A DNA stretch of 64,000 bases from positions 12,501-76,500 of the forward strand of contig NC_090981.1 of NCBI RefSeq assembly GCF_040807025.1, in the 5' to 3' direction. This DNA comes from Struthio camelus (taxonomy: Eukaryota; Chordata; Aves; Struthioniformes; Struthionidae). Of the stretch, positions 25,999 through 36,873 are shown in pieces. Both the position numbers and the translations under genes were made by a program. The notes under the pieces are model-generated. The model worked only from the letters and a program-made list of their open reading frames with translations, was not told the DNA's origin and ran no database searches. How positions within the stretch are numbered: position 1 is the first letter of the stretch; the number at the start of each line of letters is the position of its first letter.

Positions 25999-28900
25999 CT
26001 AGACAGTGCCTAAGGGGTCTGGAGGGCCGGAAGACAGCTCTGGAACACCCCAAAGGTCTCCCCAGGGGCTCTGAGGTGGATAGAGCAGTGCTAAGAGCTC
26101 TGCGGGGCCTGAAGACAGCTCTGGGGCACAGGGAAACCTGCAAGAGTAGTCCCGAGGGCACCAGAGGGGGCCCTCGAGGCGTGTGCCTAGCCAAAAGACA
26201 ACTCTGGGGAAGGAGGAGGAGTTGAGGAGGGGGTCTGGGCCACCTAGACAGTGCCTAAGGGGTCCAGAGGGCCAAAAGAGTGCTGTGGGGCATCCCAAAG
26301 GTCTCCCCAGGGGCTCTGAGGTGGATAGAGCAGTGCTAAGAGCTCTGCGGGGCCCGAAGACAGCTCTGGGGCACAGGGAAACCTGCAAGAGTAGTCCCGA
26401 GGGCACCAGAGGGGGCCCTCAAGGCGTGTGCCTAGCCAAAAGACAACTCTGGGGAAGGAGGAGGAGCTGAGGAGGGGGTCTGGGCCACCTAGACTGTTCC
26501 CGAGGGCTCGGCGCGAGCAAGAGACAACTCTGGGCAGCAATGAAGAGCCAAAGAGTGGTGCAGAGTGCTCTAGAGCCTTGCCAAGGGGCCTAGGGAGCCA
26601 AGATCTAGCTCTCGGTCACAGGGAAACCTGCAAGAGTAGTCCCGAGGGCACCAGAGGGGGCCCTCAAGGGTTTACATGGCCCAAAACCCCACTCTAGGGA
26701 AGGAGGAGGAGCTGAGGAGGGGGTCTGGGCCACCTAGACAGTGCCTAAGGGGTCCGGAGGGCCGGAAGACAGCTCTGAGGCACAACTAGTACTGCAATTG
26801 TTGTTCAGAAGTCACGAGAGGGCTTCTAAGGGCTCTCCATGGTCACAAAGAGACTCTGGGGAAGAAGGAAGAGCTCTGGAGGGGGTCTGGGCCACCTAGA
26901 CCATTCCTGAGGGCTCAGCACAAGCAAGAGACAGCTCTGGGCAGCAAGGAAGAGCCAAAGAGTGGTGCGGAGTGCTCTAGAGCGGTGCCAAGGGGCCTAG
27001 GGAGCCAAGATCCAGCTCTGGGGCAGAGGGAAACCTGCAAGAGTAGTCCCGAGGGCCCTCAAGGGGTGGGCCTAGCCCCAAAAATGCCTCTGGGGAAGAG
27101 TGTGGAGAGCTTAACAGGGGATTCTGGGGCACCTAGACAGCGCCTAAGGGGTCTGGAGGGCCGGAAGACAGCTCTGGAACACCCCAAAGGTCTCCCCAGG
27201 GGCTCTGAGGTGGATAGAGCAGTGCTAAGAGCTGTGGGGGGCCTGAAGACAGCTCTGGGGCACAGGGAAACCTGCCAGAGTAGTCCCGAGGGCACCAGAG
27301 GGGGCCCTCAAGGCGTGTGCCTAGCCAAAAGACAACTCTGGGGAAGGAGGAGGAGCTGAGGAGGGGGTCTGGGCCACCTAGACTGTTCCCGAGGGCTCGG
27401 CGCGAGCGAGAGACAGGTCTGGGCAGCAAGGAAGAGCCAAAGAGTGGTGCGGAGTGCTCTAGAGCGGTGCCAAGGGGCCTAGGGAGCCAAGATCCAGCTC
27501 TGGGGCACAGGGAAACCTGCCAGAGTAGTCCCGAGGGCACCAGAGGGGGCCCTCAAGGCGTGTGCCTAGCCAAAAGACAACTCTAGAGAAGGAGGAGGAG
27601 TTGAGGAGGGGGTCTGGGCCACCTAGACAGTGCCTAAGGGGTCCGGAGGGCCAAAAGAGAGCTCTGGGGCACAACGAGTACTGCAATTGTAGTTCAGAAG
27701 TCACGAGAGGGCTTCTAAGGGCCCTCCGTGGCCACAAAGAGACTCTGGGGAAGAAGAAAGACCTCTGGAGGGGGTCTGGGCCACCTAGACCGTTCCTGAG
27801 GGCTCGGCACAAGCAAGAGATAGCTCTGGGCAGCAAGAAAGAGCCAAAGAGTGGTGCGGAGTGCTCTAGAGCGGTGCGAAGGGGCCTAGGGAGCCAAGAT
27901 CCAGCTCTGGGGCACAGGGAAACCTGCAAGAGTAGTCCCGAGGGCCCTCAAGGGGTGGGCCTAGCCCCAAAAATGCCTCTGGGGAAGAGTGTGGAGAGCT
28001 TAACAGGGGATTCTGGGGCACCTAGACAGCGCCTAAGGGGTCTGGAGGGCCGGAAGACAGCTCTGGAACACCCCAAAGGTCTCCCCAGGGGCTCTGAGGT
28101 GGATAGAGCAGTGCTAAGAGCTGTGGGGGGCCTGAAGACAGCTCTGGGGCACAGGGAAACCTGCCAGAGTAGTCGCGAGGGCACCGGAGGGGGCCCTCAA
28201 GGCGTGTGCCTAGCCAAAAGACAACTCTGGGGAAGGAGGAGGAGCTGAGGAGGGGGTCTGGGCCACCTAGACAGTGCCTAAGGGGTCCGGAGGGCCGGAA
28301 GACAGCTCTGGGGCACAACGAGTACTGCAATTGTAGTTCAGAAGTCACGAGAGGGCTTCTAAGGGCTCTCCATGGCCACAAAGAGACTCTGGGGAAGAAG
28401 GAAGAGCTCTGGAGGGGGTCTGGGCCACCTAGACCATTCCTGAGGGCTCAGCACAAGCAAGAGACAGCTCTGGGCAGCAAGGAAGAGCCATAGAGTGGTG
28501 CAGAGTGCTCTAGAGCGGTGCCAAGGGGCCTAGGGAGCCAAGATCTAGCTCTTGATTCACAGGGAAACCTGCCAGAGTAGTCCCGAGGGCACCAGAGGGG
28601 GCCCTCAAGGGTTTACATGGCCCAAAACCCCACTCTAGGGAAGGAGGAGGAGCTGAGGAGGGGGTCTGGGCCACCTAGACAGTGCCTAAGGGGTCAGGAG
28701 GGCCGGAAGACAGCTCTGAGGCACAATTAGTACTGCAATTGTAGTTCAGAAGTCACGAGAGGGCTTCTAAGGGCTCTCCATGGCCACAGAGACTCTGGGG
28801 AAGAAGGAAGACCTCTGGAGGGGGTCTGGGCCACCTAGACCATTCCTGAGGGCTCAGCACAAGCAAGAGACAGCTCTGGGCAGCAAGGAAGAGCCATAGA

Positions 28901-30220
28901 GTGGTGCAGAGTGCTCTAGAGCGGTGCCAAAGGGCCTAGGAAGCCAAGATCCAGCTCTGGGGCACAGGGAAACCTGCCAGAGTAGTCCCGAGGGCACCAG
29001 AGGGGGCCCTCAAGGCATGTGCCTAGCCAAAAGACAACTCTGGGGAAGGAGGAGGAGCTGAGGAGGGGGTCTGGGCCACCTAGACTGTTCCCAAGGGATC
29101 GGCCCGAGCAAGAGACAACTCTGGGCAGCAATGAAGAGCCAAAGAGTGGTGCAGAGTGCTCTAGAGCCTTGCCAAGGGGCCTAGGGAGCCAAGATCCAGC
29201 TCTGGGTCACAGGGAAACCTGCAAGAGTAGTCCCGAGGGCACCAGAGGGGCCCTCAAGGGTTTACATGGCCCAAAACCCCACTCTAGGGAAGGAGGAAGA
29301 GCTGAGGAGGGGGTCTGGGCCACCTAGACAGTGCCTAAGGGGTCCGGAGGGCCGGAAGACAACTCTGAGGCACAACTAGTACTGCAATTGTAGTTCAGAA
29401 GTCACGAGAGGGCTTCTTAGGGCTCTCCATGGCCACAGAGACTCTGGGGAAGAAGGAAGAGCTCTGGAGGGGGTCTGGGCCACCTAGACAGTGCCTAAGG
29501 GGCCCAGAGAGCCAAAAGAGTGCTCTGGGGCACCCCAAAGGTCTCCCCAGGGGCTCTGAGGTGGATAGAGCAGTGCTAAGAGCTGTGGGGGGCCAGAAGA
29601 CAGCTCTGGGGCACAGGGAAACCTGCCAGAGTAGTCGCGAGGGCACCAGAGGGGGCCCTCAAGGCGTGTGCCTAGCCAAAAGTCAACTCTGGGGAAGAAG
29701 GAGGAGCGGAGGAGGGGGTCTGGGCCACCTAGACTGTTCCCGAGGGCTCGGCCCGAGCAAGAGACAGGTCTGGGCAGCAATGAAGTGCCAAAGAGTGGTG
29801 CGGAGTGCTCTAGAGCGGTGCCAAGGGGCCTAGGGAGCCAAGATCCAGCTCTGGGGCACAGGGAAACCTGCAAGAGTAGTCCCGAGGGCACCAGAGGGGG
29901 CCCTCAAGGGTTTACATGGCCCAAAACCCCACTCTAGGGAAGGAGGAGGAGCTGAGGAGGGGGTCTTGGCCACCTAGACAGTGCCTAACGGGTCCGGAGG
30001 GCCAAAAGAGAGCTCTGGGACACCCCAAAGATCTCCCCAGGGGCTCTGAGGTGGATAGAGCAGTGCTAAGAGCTGTGGGGGGCCCGAAGACAGCTCTGGG
30101 ACAGAGGGAAACCTGCCAGAGTAGTGCCGAGGGCACCAGAGGGGGCCCTCAAGGCGTGTGCCTAGCCAAAAGACAACTCTGGGGAAGGAGGAGGAGCTGA
30201 GGAGGGGGTCTGGGCCACCT
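25999..30220 (+). repeat. 4.2-kb tandem segmental duplication, copy 2
   Basis: Tandem partner of the preceding copy. The left part around 26-27.3 kb is more diverged or rearranged than the right part (28.2-30.1 kb), which is almost identical to 24.0-25.95 kb. It ends close to the boundary of the homogenised core. Confidence 0.85.
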
Positions 30221-30438
30221 AGACAGCGCCTAAGGGGTCTGGAGGGCCGGAAGACAGCTCTGGAACACCCCAAAGGTCTCCCCAGGGGCTCTGAGGTGGA
30301 TAGAGCAGTGCTAAGAGCTGTGGGGGGCCTGAAGACAGCTCTGGGGCACAGGGAAACCTGCCAGAGTAGTCCCGAGGGCACCAGAGGGGGCCCTCAAGGC
30401 GTGTGCCTAGCCAAAAGACAACTCTGGGGAAGAAGGAG

Positions 30439-32018
30439 GACCTCCGTGGCAGCCTCTGGGGGAACCAGAACAGTCCCAAGGGGTCTGGAGGGCCTAAAGA
30501 GGACTCTGGGGCACAGCGTTGTGTTCAAGAGGCGTCCCGAGCATTCTAGAGGGCTGCTAGGAGGGCCGGAGGGCCACAGCGGGGCTCCAGGACAAACCAA
30601 GGTCTCCCCAGGGCTTCTGAAGGGACTAGAGTGGGGCTAAAGGGGCTGGACGTCCAAAAGACACCTCTGGGGCCCAAAGGAGGCGGCAAGAGTAGGCCAG
30701 AGCACACTGGAGGGGGCCTTCAAGGGGTTTATGGGGGCCAGGAGACGTCTGTGGTGGGAAGAAGGTGGCCTAAAGGGGGCTCCAGAGCAGAAGAGAGGGC
30801 TGCTGAGGGGGCTGGAGGGCCAACCCAGGGCTCCAGAGGGCTTGTGAGTTGACTCCAGGGGGCCTAAGGGGTCTCAAGGGCCAACATACAGCCTCGGGGA
30901 AGAAGACAGGCCAAAAGAGTAGCCCAGAACACACTAGAGGGATGCTGAGGAGACCCGATGGCCAACAAATTAAAACCTGGGGAACAAGGGTGACCTCAGG
31001 AGGGCTTCAGAGGCAACTAGACAGTTCCTGAGGGGTGCGGAGGGCTGGCAGACAGCTCTGGGCAGCAAGGAAGACACAAAGAGTGGTCCAGAGTGCCCTG
31101 GACTGGTGCTAAGGGGCCTGAGTAGCCAAGATACAGCTTTAGGGCTGACAGAATGTTGAAAGAGTAGGCTAGAGCGCACTAGAGGACCGCTTGGGCCTCC
31201 ATGTCCCTGAAAAATGACTCTAGGGAACAAGGAAGACCTGAGGAGGGGTTCTGAGCAGATAAACAGGCTCCTGTAGGTGCTGGAGGGCCAGAAGACAGCT
31301 CTGGAGCACAACAAGCATCCGAGGACTGGTTCTGAGCAACAAATGGCTCTGGAAGGTTTCTGAAGGGACTAGAGGGCCAACAGAGGTCTGTGGGTCAAAA
31401 TTCAAGGCCAAATTGGAGAGTAGGGCAGCCTAGAGGGGTGCTAAGGGCTCCAGAGGGTTAACACAGAACTCTGGGGTACAACGAAATCCTACAGGGCAGT
31501 TCCAAGGGGACTACAGGGGTCCTAAGGGGTCAAAAGGGCCTGACTGTTCTGGGGCAGAAAGAAGTTTGGAAGAGTCATTCAGAGTGCACTAGAGGGATTC
31601 TCAGGGGTCTAACATTGCCAAAAAAAGACTCTGGGGAACATGGAAAGCCTCAGGATCAGTCCATATGTAATCTCAGGGGCGCTCAGGGGTCAGGAGGGCC
31701 AAAAGACAGCTCTGTGGCATAATAAAGGCCTCTAGAGGGGTTCAGGGGTGACTGGAAAGGTTCTAGTGGGTCTAGAGGGCCAATAGAGCTCTCTGGGGCA
31801 CAGGAAAGGCCAAAAGATGGGTACCGAGTTCACTAGAAGGGTCATAAGGGGGTTATATGACCAAAGGAAGCCTCTGGGAACAAAGGTCCCAAAGGATCCT
31901 GAGGGGAAAAGAGAGGTCCTAAGGGATCTGGAGGGCTAAAAGAGGGCTCCGGGACACAATTTTGGCCAAAAGAGACACCTAGAGTAGACTAGGGAGGTTG
32001 TAAGTGGGCTAGAAGACC

Positions 32019-32051
<33 letters not shown>

Positions 32052-33615
32052 GGCACAATGAAGGCAAAAGGAGGGGTTCTGATGGGACTGGAGTGGTCCT
32101 CTGAGAGCTAGAAGGCTAACAGAGGGCTCCTGCACAACGCAGGCCAAAAGAGGGGTACTGAAGGAATTAGGTCCTAAGAGAGCTACTGGACCCCAAGAGG
32201 GCTCTGGGGCACTACAAAGGCCTCAGGAGGGGTTCTGAGGGTACTAGAGGGCTCCTAAGGACTCTACGCACCCAAGAGAGCCTCTGGTGCACAATGGAGG
32301 GCTTCTGAGAGGATTGGAGCAGGCCTAGGGGGACTAGACATCAAAGAGAGGCCTCTAGGGCACAGTGAAGGCTTTGGGAGCAGTTTTGAGTTAACTAGAT
32401 TAGAAAATGGAAGAGTCTTGAGAAGATTAGAGGGCATACATTGGGTTTTAGGATGGCATGTCAGAAGGATGTCTCCAGTTCAAATCAAGGGCTCAGGGAA
32501 GGGTTGTTAGGGAGCCCAAGGGCTAAAGGAGACATTCTGTAGGGATTAGAGGGCAAATGTGGGGATCCTGAGGGGAAGAGACAGCACACAGTGGGCACTG
32601 GGGCACACCAAAATGGAAAAGGACTGGTTCTGATGGGACTAGGTTGCAAACAGCCCTGGAGCGCAACAGGAGAACACAGGGTTCTGGGGTGCTTTGAAGA
32701 ACAAACATGGGGGTTCTGAAGGGAGTAGAGGGTAATTGAGAAGGCGTGAGGCAGGCTGAAAGGAAATGGAGGGCTATGATACGCACTAAGAGGCAAACAA
32801 GGAGGACAGAAAGGGATCTGAGAGAAACAGAACTCCCAAGGAGGAGCTGAGGTGGAATTTTGGGGCATTTAGGGGGTACTGGAACACAGTGAAGGCTAAC
32901 AGTTTTGAGACTACGTGCCACATAGATTGATTTTGAGCAGACTAGAGAACACAGAGAGCTCTGAGGTAAAAAAAAACAAAAAAAAAAAACAAAAAAGGAA
33001 GATAGAAGTGTCTTGAGGGGACTGGAAGGAAAAGGGACCTGATGGGATAGAGGGTGCACAGAATGGTCATAGGGATAGGGCATAGAGAGGACTCTGTGAT
33101 GCAATCAATGGAAAAGGAGGGCTTCAGAGCACACTGAAAAGGGTGCAATGAACGCATAGGGTTCTGGAGAGCCCTCAAGGCAAACACAGGTGTCCTGAGG
33201 GGAGTGTGTGGCAATCAGAGGGGTTCTGATGGGACTAAGAGGCAGTGAGATGGACCCTAAGGGGCTCAGAGGGCAAACAGAGGCATCCTGAGAGGACTAG
33301 AGGGAAAACCAAAGGCTCTGGGATGCACTAATAGCAAATGGAGGGGTTTTGAGGGAACTAGAGGGAAGAGAGAAGGGACTTAATAGGACAAGAGAACAAA
33401 CATAGGAGTCTTGATGCTACCGGAGGGCCCACAGACACTAAATGGGAGAGTAATCGTGCAGGAACTAGAAAGCAGCAAAGACTTCTGAGGGGACAGGAGA
33501 ACAAATGGAGTGTCTTGGAGCACACCTGAAGGCAAATAGATAGGTCCTGAAGGAACTAGGGAGCAAATGGGTGAGTCCTGGGGGGACGAGGCAGAAAACT
33601 GAAGGTTCTGGGACA
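30439..33615 (+). repeat. Right edge: diverged single monomers
   Basis: Divergence increases towards the right. Monomers with 'CTCTGGGGCACA' remain clear to about 32.4 kb; beyond that they shrink to a loose 'GAGGGCAAACAnAGG...TTCTGAGGGGACTAGAGG' pattern. An A26 run (32,019-32,044) and A-rich stretches near 32,968-32,997 interrupt it. The last monomer-like text ends at about 33,613, next to a minus-strand splice-donor consensus. Confidence 0.82.
32019..32044. repeat. Poly(A) run, 26 A
   Basis: Uninterrupted A26 inside a diverged satellite monomer. It is most simply an internal expansion of the A-rich 'GGCCAAAAGA' segment of the monomer. Confidence 0.9.
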
Positions 33616-33624
33616 TTAACTCAC

Positions 33625-33759
33625 CTGCCATAATCCTTCCACTTGGACCCTGCCTCTTACCTCTGAGAAGCAGGCCTTTGCTTTCATTCCGCAGGCAGCT
33701 GTCAGCTGTTGTGTAGTCTTGGCAGGCAACTTGAGGATCACTGCCCAGGCAGTCGTGAC
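33625..33759 (-). CDS. Putative internal exon, unidentified minus-strand gene
   Basis: On the minus strand, 135 bp (45 codons, phase 0 at both ends) is bounded by an acceptor ending TTGCAG and by the consensus donor CAG/GTGAGT. It encodes a stretch beginning VTTAWAVILKLPAKTTQQLT and ending in VEGLWQ. An earlier internal donor (GAG/GTAAGA at about 33,660) is also possible. The downstream intron would open directly into the satellite array. I do not recognise the protein. The evidence is splice-site quality, open frame and phase agreement with the next candidate exon; no homology was recognised. Confidence 0.4.
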
Positions 33760-33812
33760 CTGCAACACCACGTGCTCAGAACAGTTCTCAGGAAGTCATG
33801 CAGATTCATAAC

Positions 33813-33977
33813 CTGAAGGACAAAAAGCAAATCTCTCTTCAGGACAGTTCTTATTTCATCATAGGAGCATTTTTTCCCCTCTCTTCTCCGCTGTACTGCC
33901 TCTAACAACACATCTTCCTCATCACTGTTTTCCCCTGCTACTACTTCTCCTCTCAGTTGCCCCTGCATCTTAGTTCT
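33813..33977 (-). CDS. Putative exon, acidic/basic stretch, same unidentified gene
   Basis: 165 bp on the minus strand (55 codons, phase 0) follows a TTTAG acceptor and includes an ATG four codons in. The product has a short acidic patch (ENSDEEDVLLEAV) and then basic residues (QRRREGKK, IRTVLKRD), which looks like real protein rather than random frame. Its donor would be CAG/GTTATG. The intron to the 33,625-33,759 exon would then be only 53 bp, which is suspiciously short; alternatively the two are not adjacent exons of one transcript. The CpG-rich promoter at about 35.0 kb is a plausible 5' end. Product unknown. Confidence 0.38.
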
Positions 33978-34924
33978 CTAAAGCACCTGTTTCTCATCCA
34001 CATGTACTTTTATGTCCTGTTGCTGATTCCTCCTCCTATTTGTCCTATACCAGGCAGCTGAGACACCCTGGCATAGTTCTTAGCTGCACACCCCTTTTGA
34101 TCTGGCCAACAGATCTAACAGAGCAGAGGGCAGCAAGAAGGGTGGATGTGAACATAGCACACCTAGGCACTGAGCAACACAGAAGCAGCAGCAAGGCATC
34201 CAAGAGATCCCATCTTTGTAAAGAAAACACCTATAGCTCCAGGTCCCTAGAGGCAACTGAAGATTCTCCGTACCTGTACCCAGGGCTCCTGCAGGCTCTT
34301 TCCACAGTTAAAGGTATCTGAACACAGTGACCTTGGGAGGCAGAGACACGGTGTCCCTGGGGCTCCTGTGGGGTGTCTGTGACTGTTCAAGGGTCTCTCA
34401 GGCTTTTTTAGGGTCCTTGGACAGCAACAGAGCAACAGTGCTGGTTGCATTTCCTTGTGCTGCAAAACAGGACAGCTTTGCACCGTTCCCTCCCAGCACC
34501 GCCACTCCTCATAGTTGTTGCTGCCTACCTGGCCCCAAGCCTGAGCAAAGCTATGACTACCAGGAACCCCCACAGCCCCTCACACTCTCCCTTCCCTCCC
34601 CAGGGTCAACAGGGATAGCCCCAGGCCCTGGGGACAACCTTGCCTGGTCACACCAAAGATGGAAAACACTTCCTGCCCTGTACCAGGGAAAGACAGGGAA
34701 ATTCCACTGCCTTGATGACCCATGGACACTCTCCTGTGAGCAGCATATGTCCAGTGAGGAACAGATACACTGGGCCAATGCTGCAGGGCTGAGAAGGCAC
34801 AGGCACCTAGAACTACAGCTCCTGATATGCCACAGAACACGTGGCCAACGAGTGGGAAACTCGCTGACAGCTGCACCTCCCGCCACCTTGAGAGGCACAA
34901 GATAGTCTCCGAAAAGCCCCGCAT

Positions 34925-35200
34925 AGGAAAGCAACACCTCCCAGCATGCCCTGCAAATTAAAATGGCCGCCGGGAAAGCTACTGCCGGAAGACTACTCCT
35001 CCCGGCAGGCGCGCAAAACAACATGGCCGCCCGGAAGCCCCGTGCCGGAAGACTACTCCTTCCCGGCAGGCCGCGGGCCTCAGCGCTCGGTGAGGTTTGA
35101 CCCTGGGGTGATTCCGTTCAGTCCCAACTGCCCTCCCGCTCCCTGAGACCCGGAAGCCGCCGCGGAGCCCAGAGCGCAGCCCCGTGATCGGCCCCGAGTC
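34925..35200. promoter_or_regulatory. CpG-rich promoter with tandem YY1/ETS/ZNF143-like blocks
   Basis: Two adjacent 60-bp blocks (34,960-35,019 and 35,020-35,079) each contain ATGGCCGCC (YY1-like), CCGGAAG (ETS-like) and GACTACTCC-TCCCGGCAGGC (resembling the ZNF143 SBS motif). A third, half-degenerate block lies just upstream with CTCCCAGCATGCCCTGC (34,938-34,954), a better ZNF143-type match. CpGs are dense to about 35.35 kb. Such motif sets mark TATA-less housekeeping and often bidirectional promoters. The direction of transcription is not settled; the candidate exons at 33.6-34.0 kb fit minus-strand output. Confidence 0.65.
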
Positions 35201-35935
35201 AGCTCCGACACTGCCCCTGGCCCCACTGCGACTCTCCCCAGGGCTTCCTCCCCTCCCACCCCGACACGGTCCCGGCCTGATCCAGGACCCCTCGCGCCAC
35301 TCCGACCGCGTAATAAACCAACCCTGCCAGTCCCGACGCACCCCCGTCCTCCCCCCCGCCACTACAGCCCCAACGCCCCCTTTCCTTCCTCCTCTAGCCC
35401 CGGCGCAACCCCTTCCTCGCTCCACCCTCGCCCTGGCGCCCCCCCCCCCCTTTTTTTTTCCTCCCTTGCCCCATCACAGCCCTGGCGCACCCCCTACCTC
35501 CCCCCCAGCCCTGGCGCACCCCCTTCCTTACCACTCTCCATGGCCGCAGTGCACTGCTATCCCCGGCACAGTTTCCCCTGGCCCGAGATGCTCCCGTCTA
35601 CTGGGATGCGTGGACCCCCCCTGGCCCCACTCACCTCCACGGTGCAGCCACAGCACCGGTCCCAGCAGGCAGTATTCAGAGGCAGCTCTGTTGTCCCAGA
35701 CCAGCCCCTACACGAGCTTCCCCCCAACTGCAGCCCTAGCCCTGGCGCATGCCTGCTGTGGTCATCAGTGCCCCCCAGCCCCACCTCAGGCTTGTTCCAG
35801 CCCCAGGGCCCACAGCTGCAGTCCCTCAGGAACCAGGGGAAGGGAATTACCCTCAGCCCCATCAGGGACAGCTGGGGCTGCCAGGGCAGCAGAGGCACCC
35901 CAGCTCCTGAGAGGTGCTTGCTAAAAGCTGAAGGA
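35201..35935. other. C/proline-codon-rich low-complexity flank of CpG island
   Basis: Extremely C-rich plus strand with runs such as C10/T9 near 35,440-35,459. A 246-codon plus-strand frame exists, but its product is almost only P, L, A, S and H, as expected from base composition. I treat it as noncoding or 5'-UTR-type DNA. Confidence 0.55.
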
Positions 35936-35939
35936 AGAG

Positions 35940-36350
35940 CCCTGGGATGTACAGAGAGGAAAAGGGAGTATTCAGGGGACAAGAGAACAAATCAAGAGCT
36001 CTGGGTGCAACAAAAGTAAAAAAAAAAAAAAAAGTTACCAGGTGATGATAGAGCAAACAGAGTGACTCTGGGAGCACCAAAAGGCAAAGACAGGGCCCTG
36101 GGGCAGACCAAAAATCACCCAGAAAACTCTGGGACAGAGGAGAAAGATAAACAGAGAACTTTGTGGTGTGCTGCAAAACAAACATTGGGCCCCAGGGCAT
36201 GCGGAAAGGCACACAGAGGGCTTGGCAGCAACCCAAAATGTGAATTGAGGGGTCCTGAGGGCCACCAAAGGGCAAATGCAGGGCTTTTGGGTAAACCAAA
36301 ATTCAAGTGAAGGGCCTTTGTGCACACTAAAGGGGCCATAAGGCATGTCA
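35940..36350 (+). repeat. Satellite-related island
   Basis: Diverged copies of the big array's monomer ('GAGTGACTCTGGGAGCACCAAAAGGCAAAGACAGG...', 'GGGGTCCTGAGGGCCACCAAAGGGC') in the same orientation, interrupted by an A16 run near 36,020. It lies 2.3 kb beyond the end of the main array, on the far side of the CpG promoter. Confidence 0.65.
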
Positions 36351-36773
36351 CAGGCCTCAATGCAGCTGACGAGAAGGTGCCTGCAGGCTCCCCCTTTCCC
36401 CGGGAAAACTCTCTCTCTCAGCACCAGGCACACAGGCCCCAGCCCCTGACACATGAGGGACGTTGCAGAGGGCTGAAAGCAAATCTGAGGGTAGTCTGAG
36501 GCCTTCACACAGCCCTGGAGGGGCCCTGGCTGCCCCCAGGATAATGGGAAACTCTACCAAGAGCCCCAAGGGTCCAGGCAATGCAAGGGAAATTACCCAG
36601 AGCCCTGTGAACAGCACTGGGCTCCTTGGGAACCGCAGGGACCCCAAAGTACAAGGGATGTGGGGACCAGCTCCCAATCCCAGACACAATGTGTAACCTC
36701 CTCCCCTGGGCATCATCTTCAGGCAAAGCAATGGCAGGAACCACAGACACGAGTGCAAAGAGTAAAGCAACTG

Positions 36774-36779
36774 TTTATT
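36774..36779 (-). terminator. Poly(A) signal AATAAA (minus strand)
   Basis: TTTATT on the plus strand gives AATAAA on the minus strand, about 100 bp beyond the stop codon of the candidate terminal exon at 36,874-37,054. Confidence 0.4.
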
Positions 36780-36873
36780 GTTTTACTGCACAGAAGCAAC
36801 ACCTACCTGGGAGAGAGTCTGCCATGGAGCTCGGTGCTAGCATGCCTCTCCTTACCCTGTGACACCTGAAGAG

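Larger units (their letters stand above)
3081..30438 (+). repeat. Homogenised core of higher-order repeats
   Basis: The interior is built from a few near-identical unit classes: (i) the 245-bp trimer; (ii) units with a 'GAGTACTGCAATTGTAG' segment; (iii) units with 'GCAGCAAGGAAGAGCC' and 'GAGCCAAGATCCAGC'; (iv) units with 'CCTAGCCCCAAAAATGCC' and 'GAGCTTAACAGGGG'; (v) a variant with 'GGGTTTACATGGCCC'. The classes are strung in a complex order that itself recurs over kilobases. The core ends sharply near 30,438, where the next unit changes to diverged sequence. Confidence 0.9.
1785..33615 (+). repeat. Hierarchical GC/purine-skewed satellite array (about 31.8 kb)
   Basis: The stretch is made almost wholly of tandem, related monomers of about 77-87 bp. 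Each carries a recurring box close to AGCTCTGGGGCAC, followed by a CTCAGAGGGG- or CCGAGGGC-like segment and a TAGAnnGTGCTAAGGGG-like segment. The plus strand is strongly G/purine rich throughout, so all monomers point the same way. Edge monomers are diverged; core monomers are homogenised into multi-monomer units, as in classic satellites. Reading frames of up to about 236 codons occur on both strands, but the 245-bp unit is not a multiple of three and frames are cut at regular places, so I do not regard it as coding. I do not recognise the family: it does not look like the ~41-bp avian CNM/PO41 repeats, and I saw no clear CENP-B-like box. Confidence 0.93.

Noticed and set aside
3081-30438. 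Possible CRISPR-like regular repeats
   Set aside because: Units are contiguous related monomers with no short repeat plus unique spacer pattern, and the setting is a vertebrate genome.
3081-30640. Scores of 60-236-codon open frames on both strands, with recurring products such as MPSQKTTLGKEEELRRGSGP
   Set aside because: They are the satellite read in different frames. The 245-bp unit is not a multiple of three, frames break at fixed places, and both strands are equally open because the sequence is GC-rich and stop-poor.
35184-35924. 246-codon proline-rich plus-strand frame
   Set aside because: Composition follows the C-rich DNA of the CpG island flank, there is no domain, and homopolymer runs cross it.
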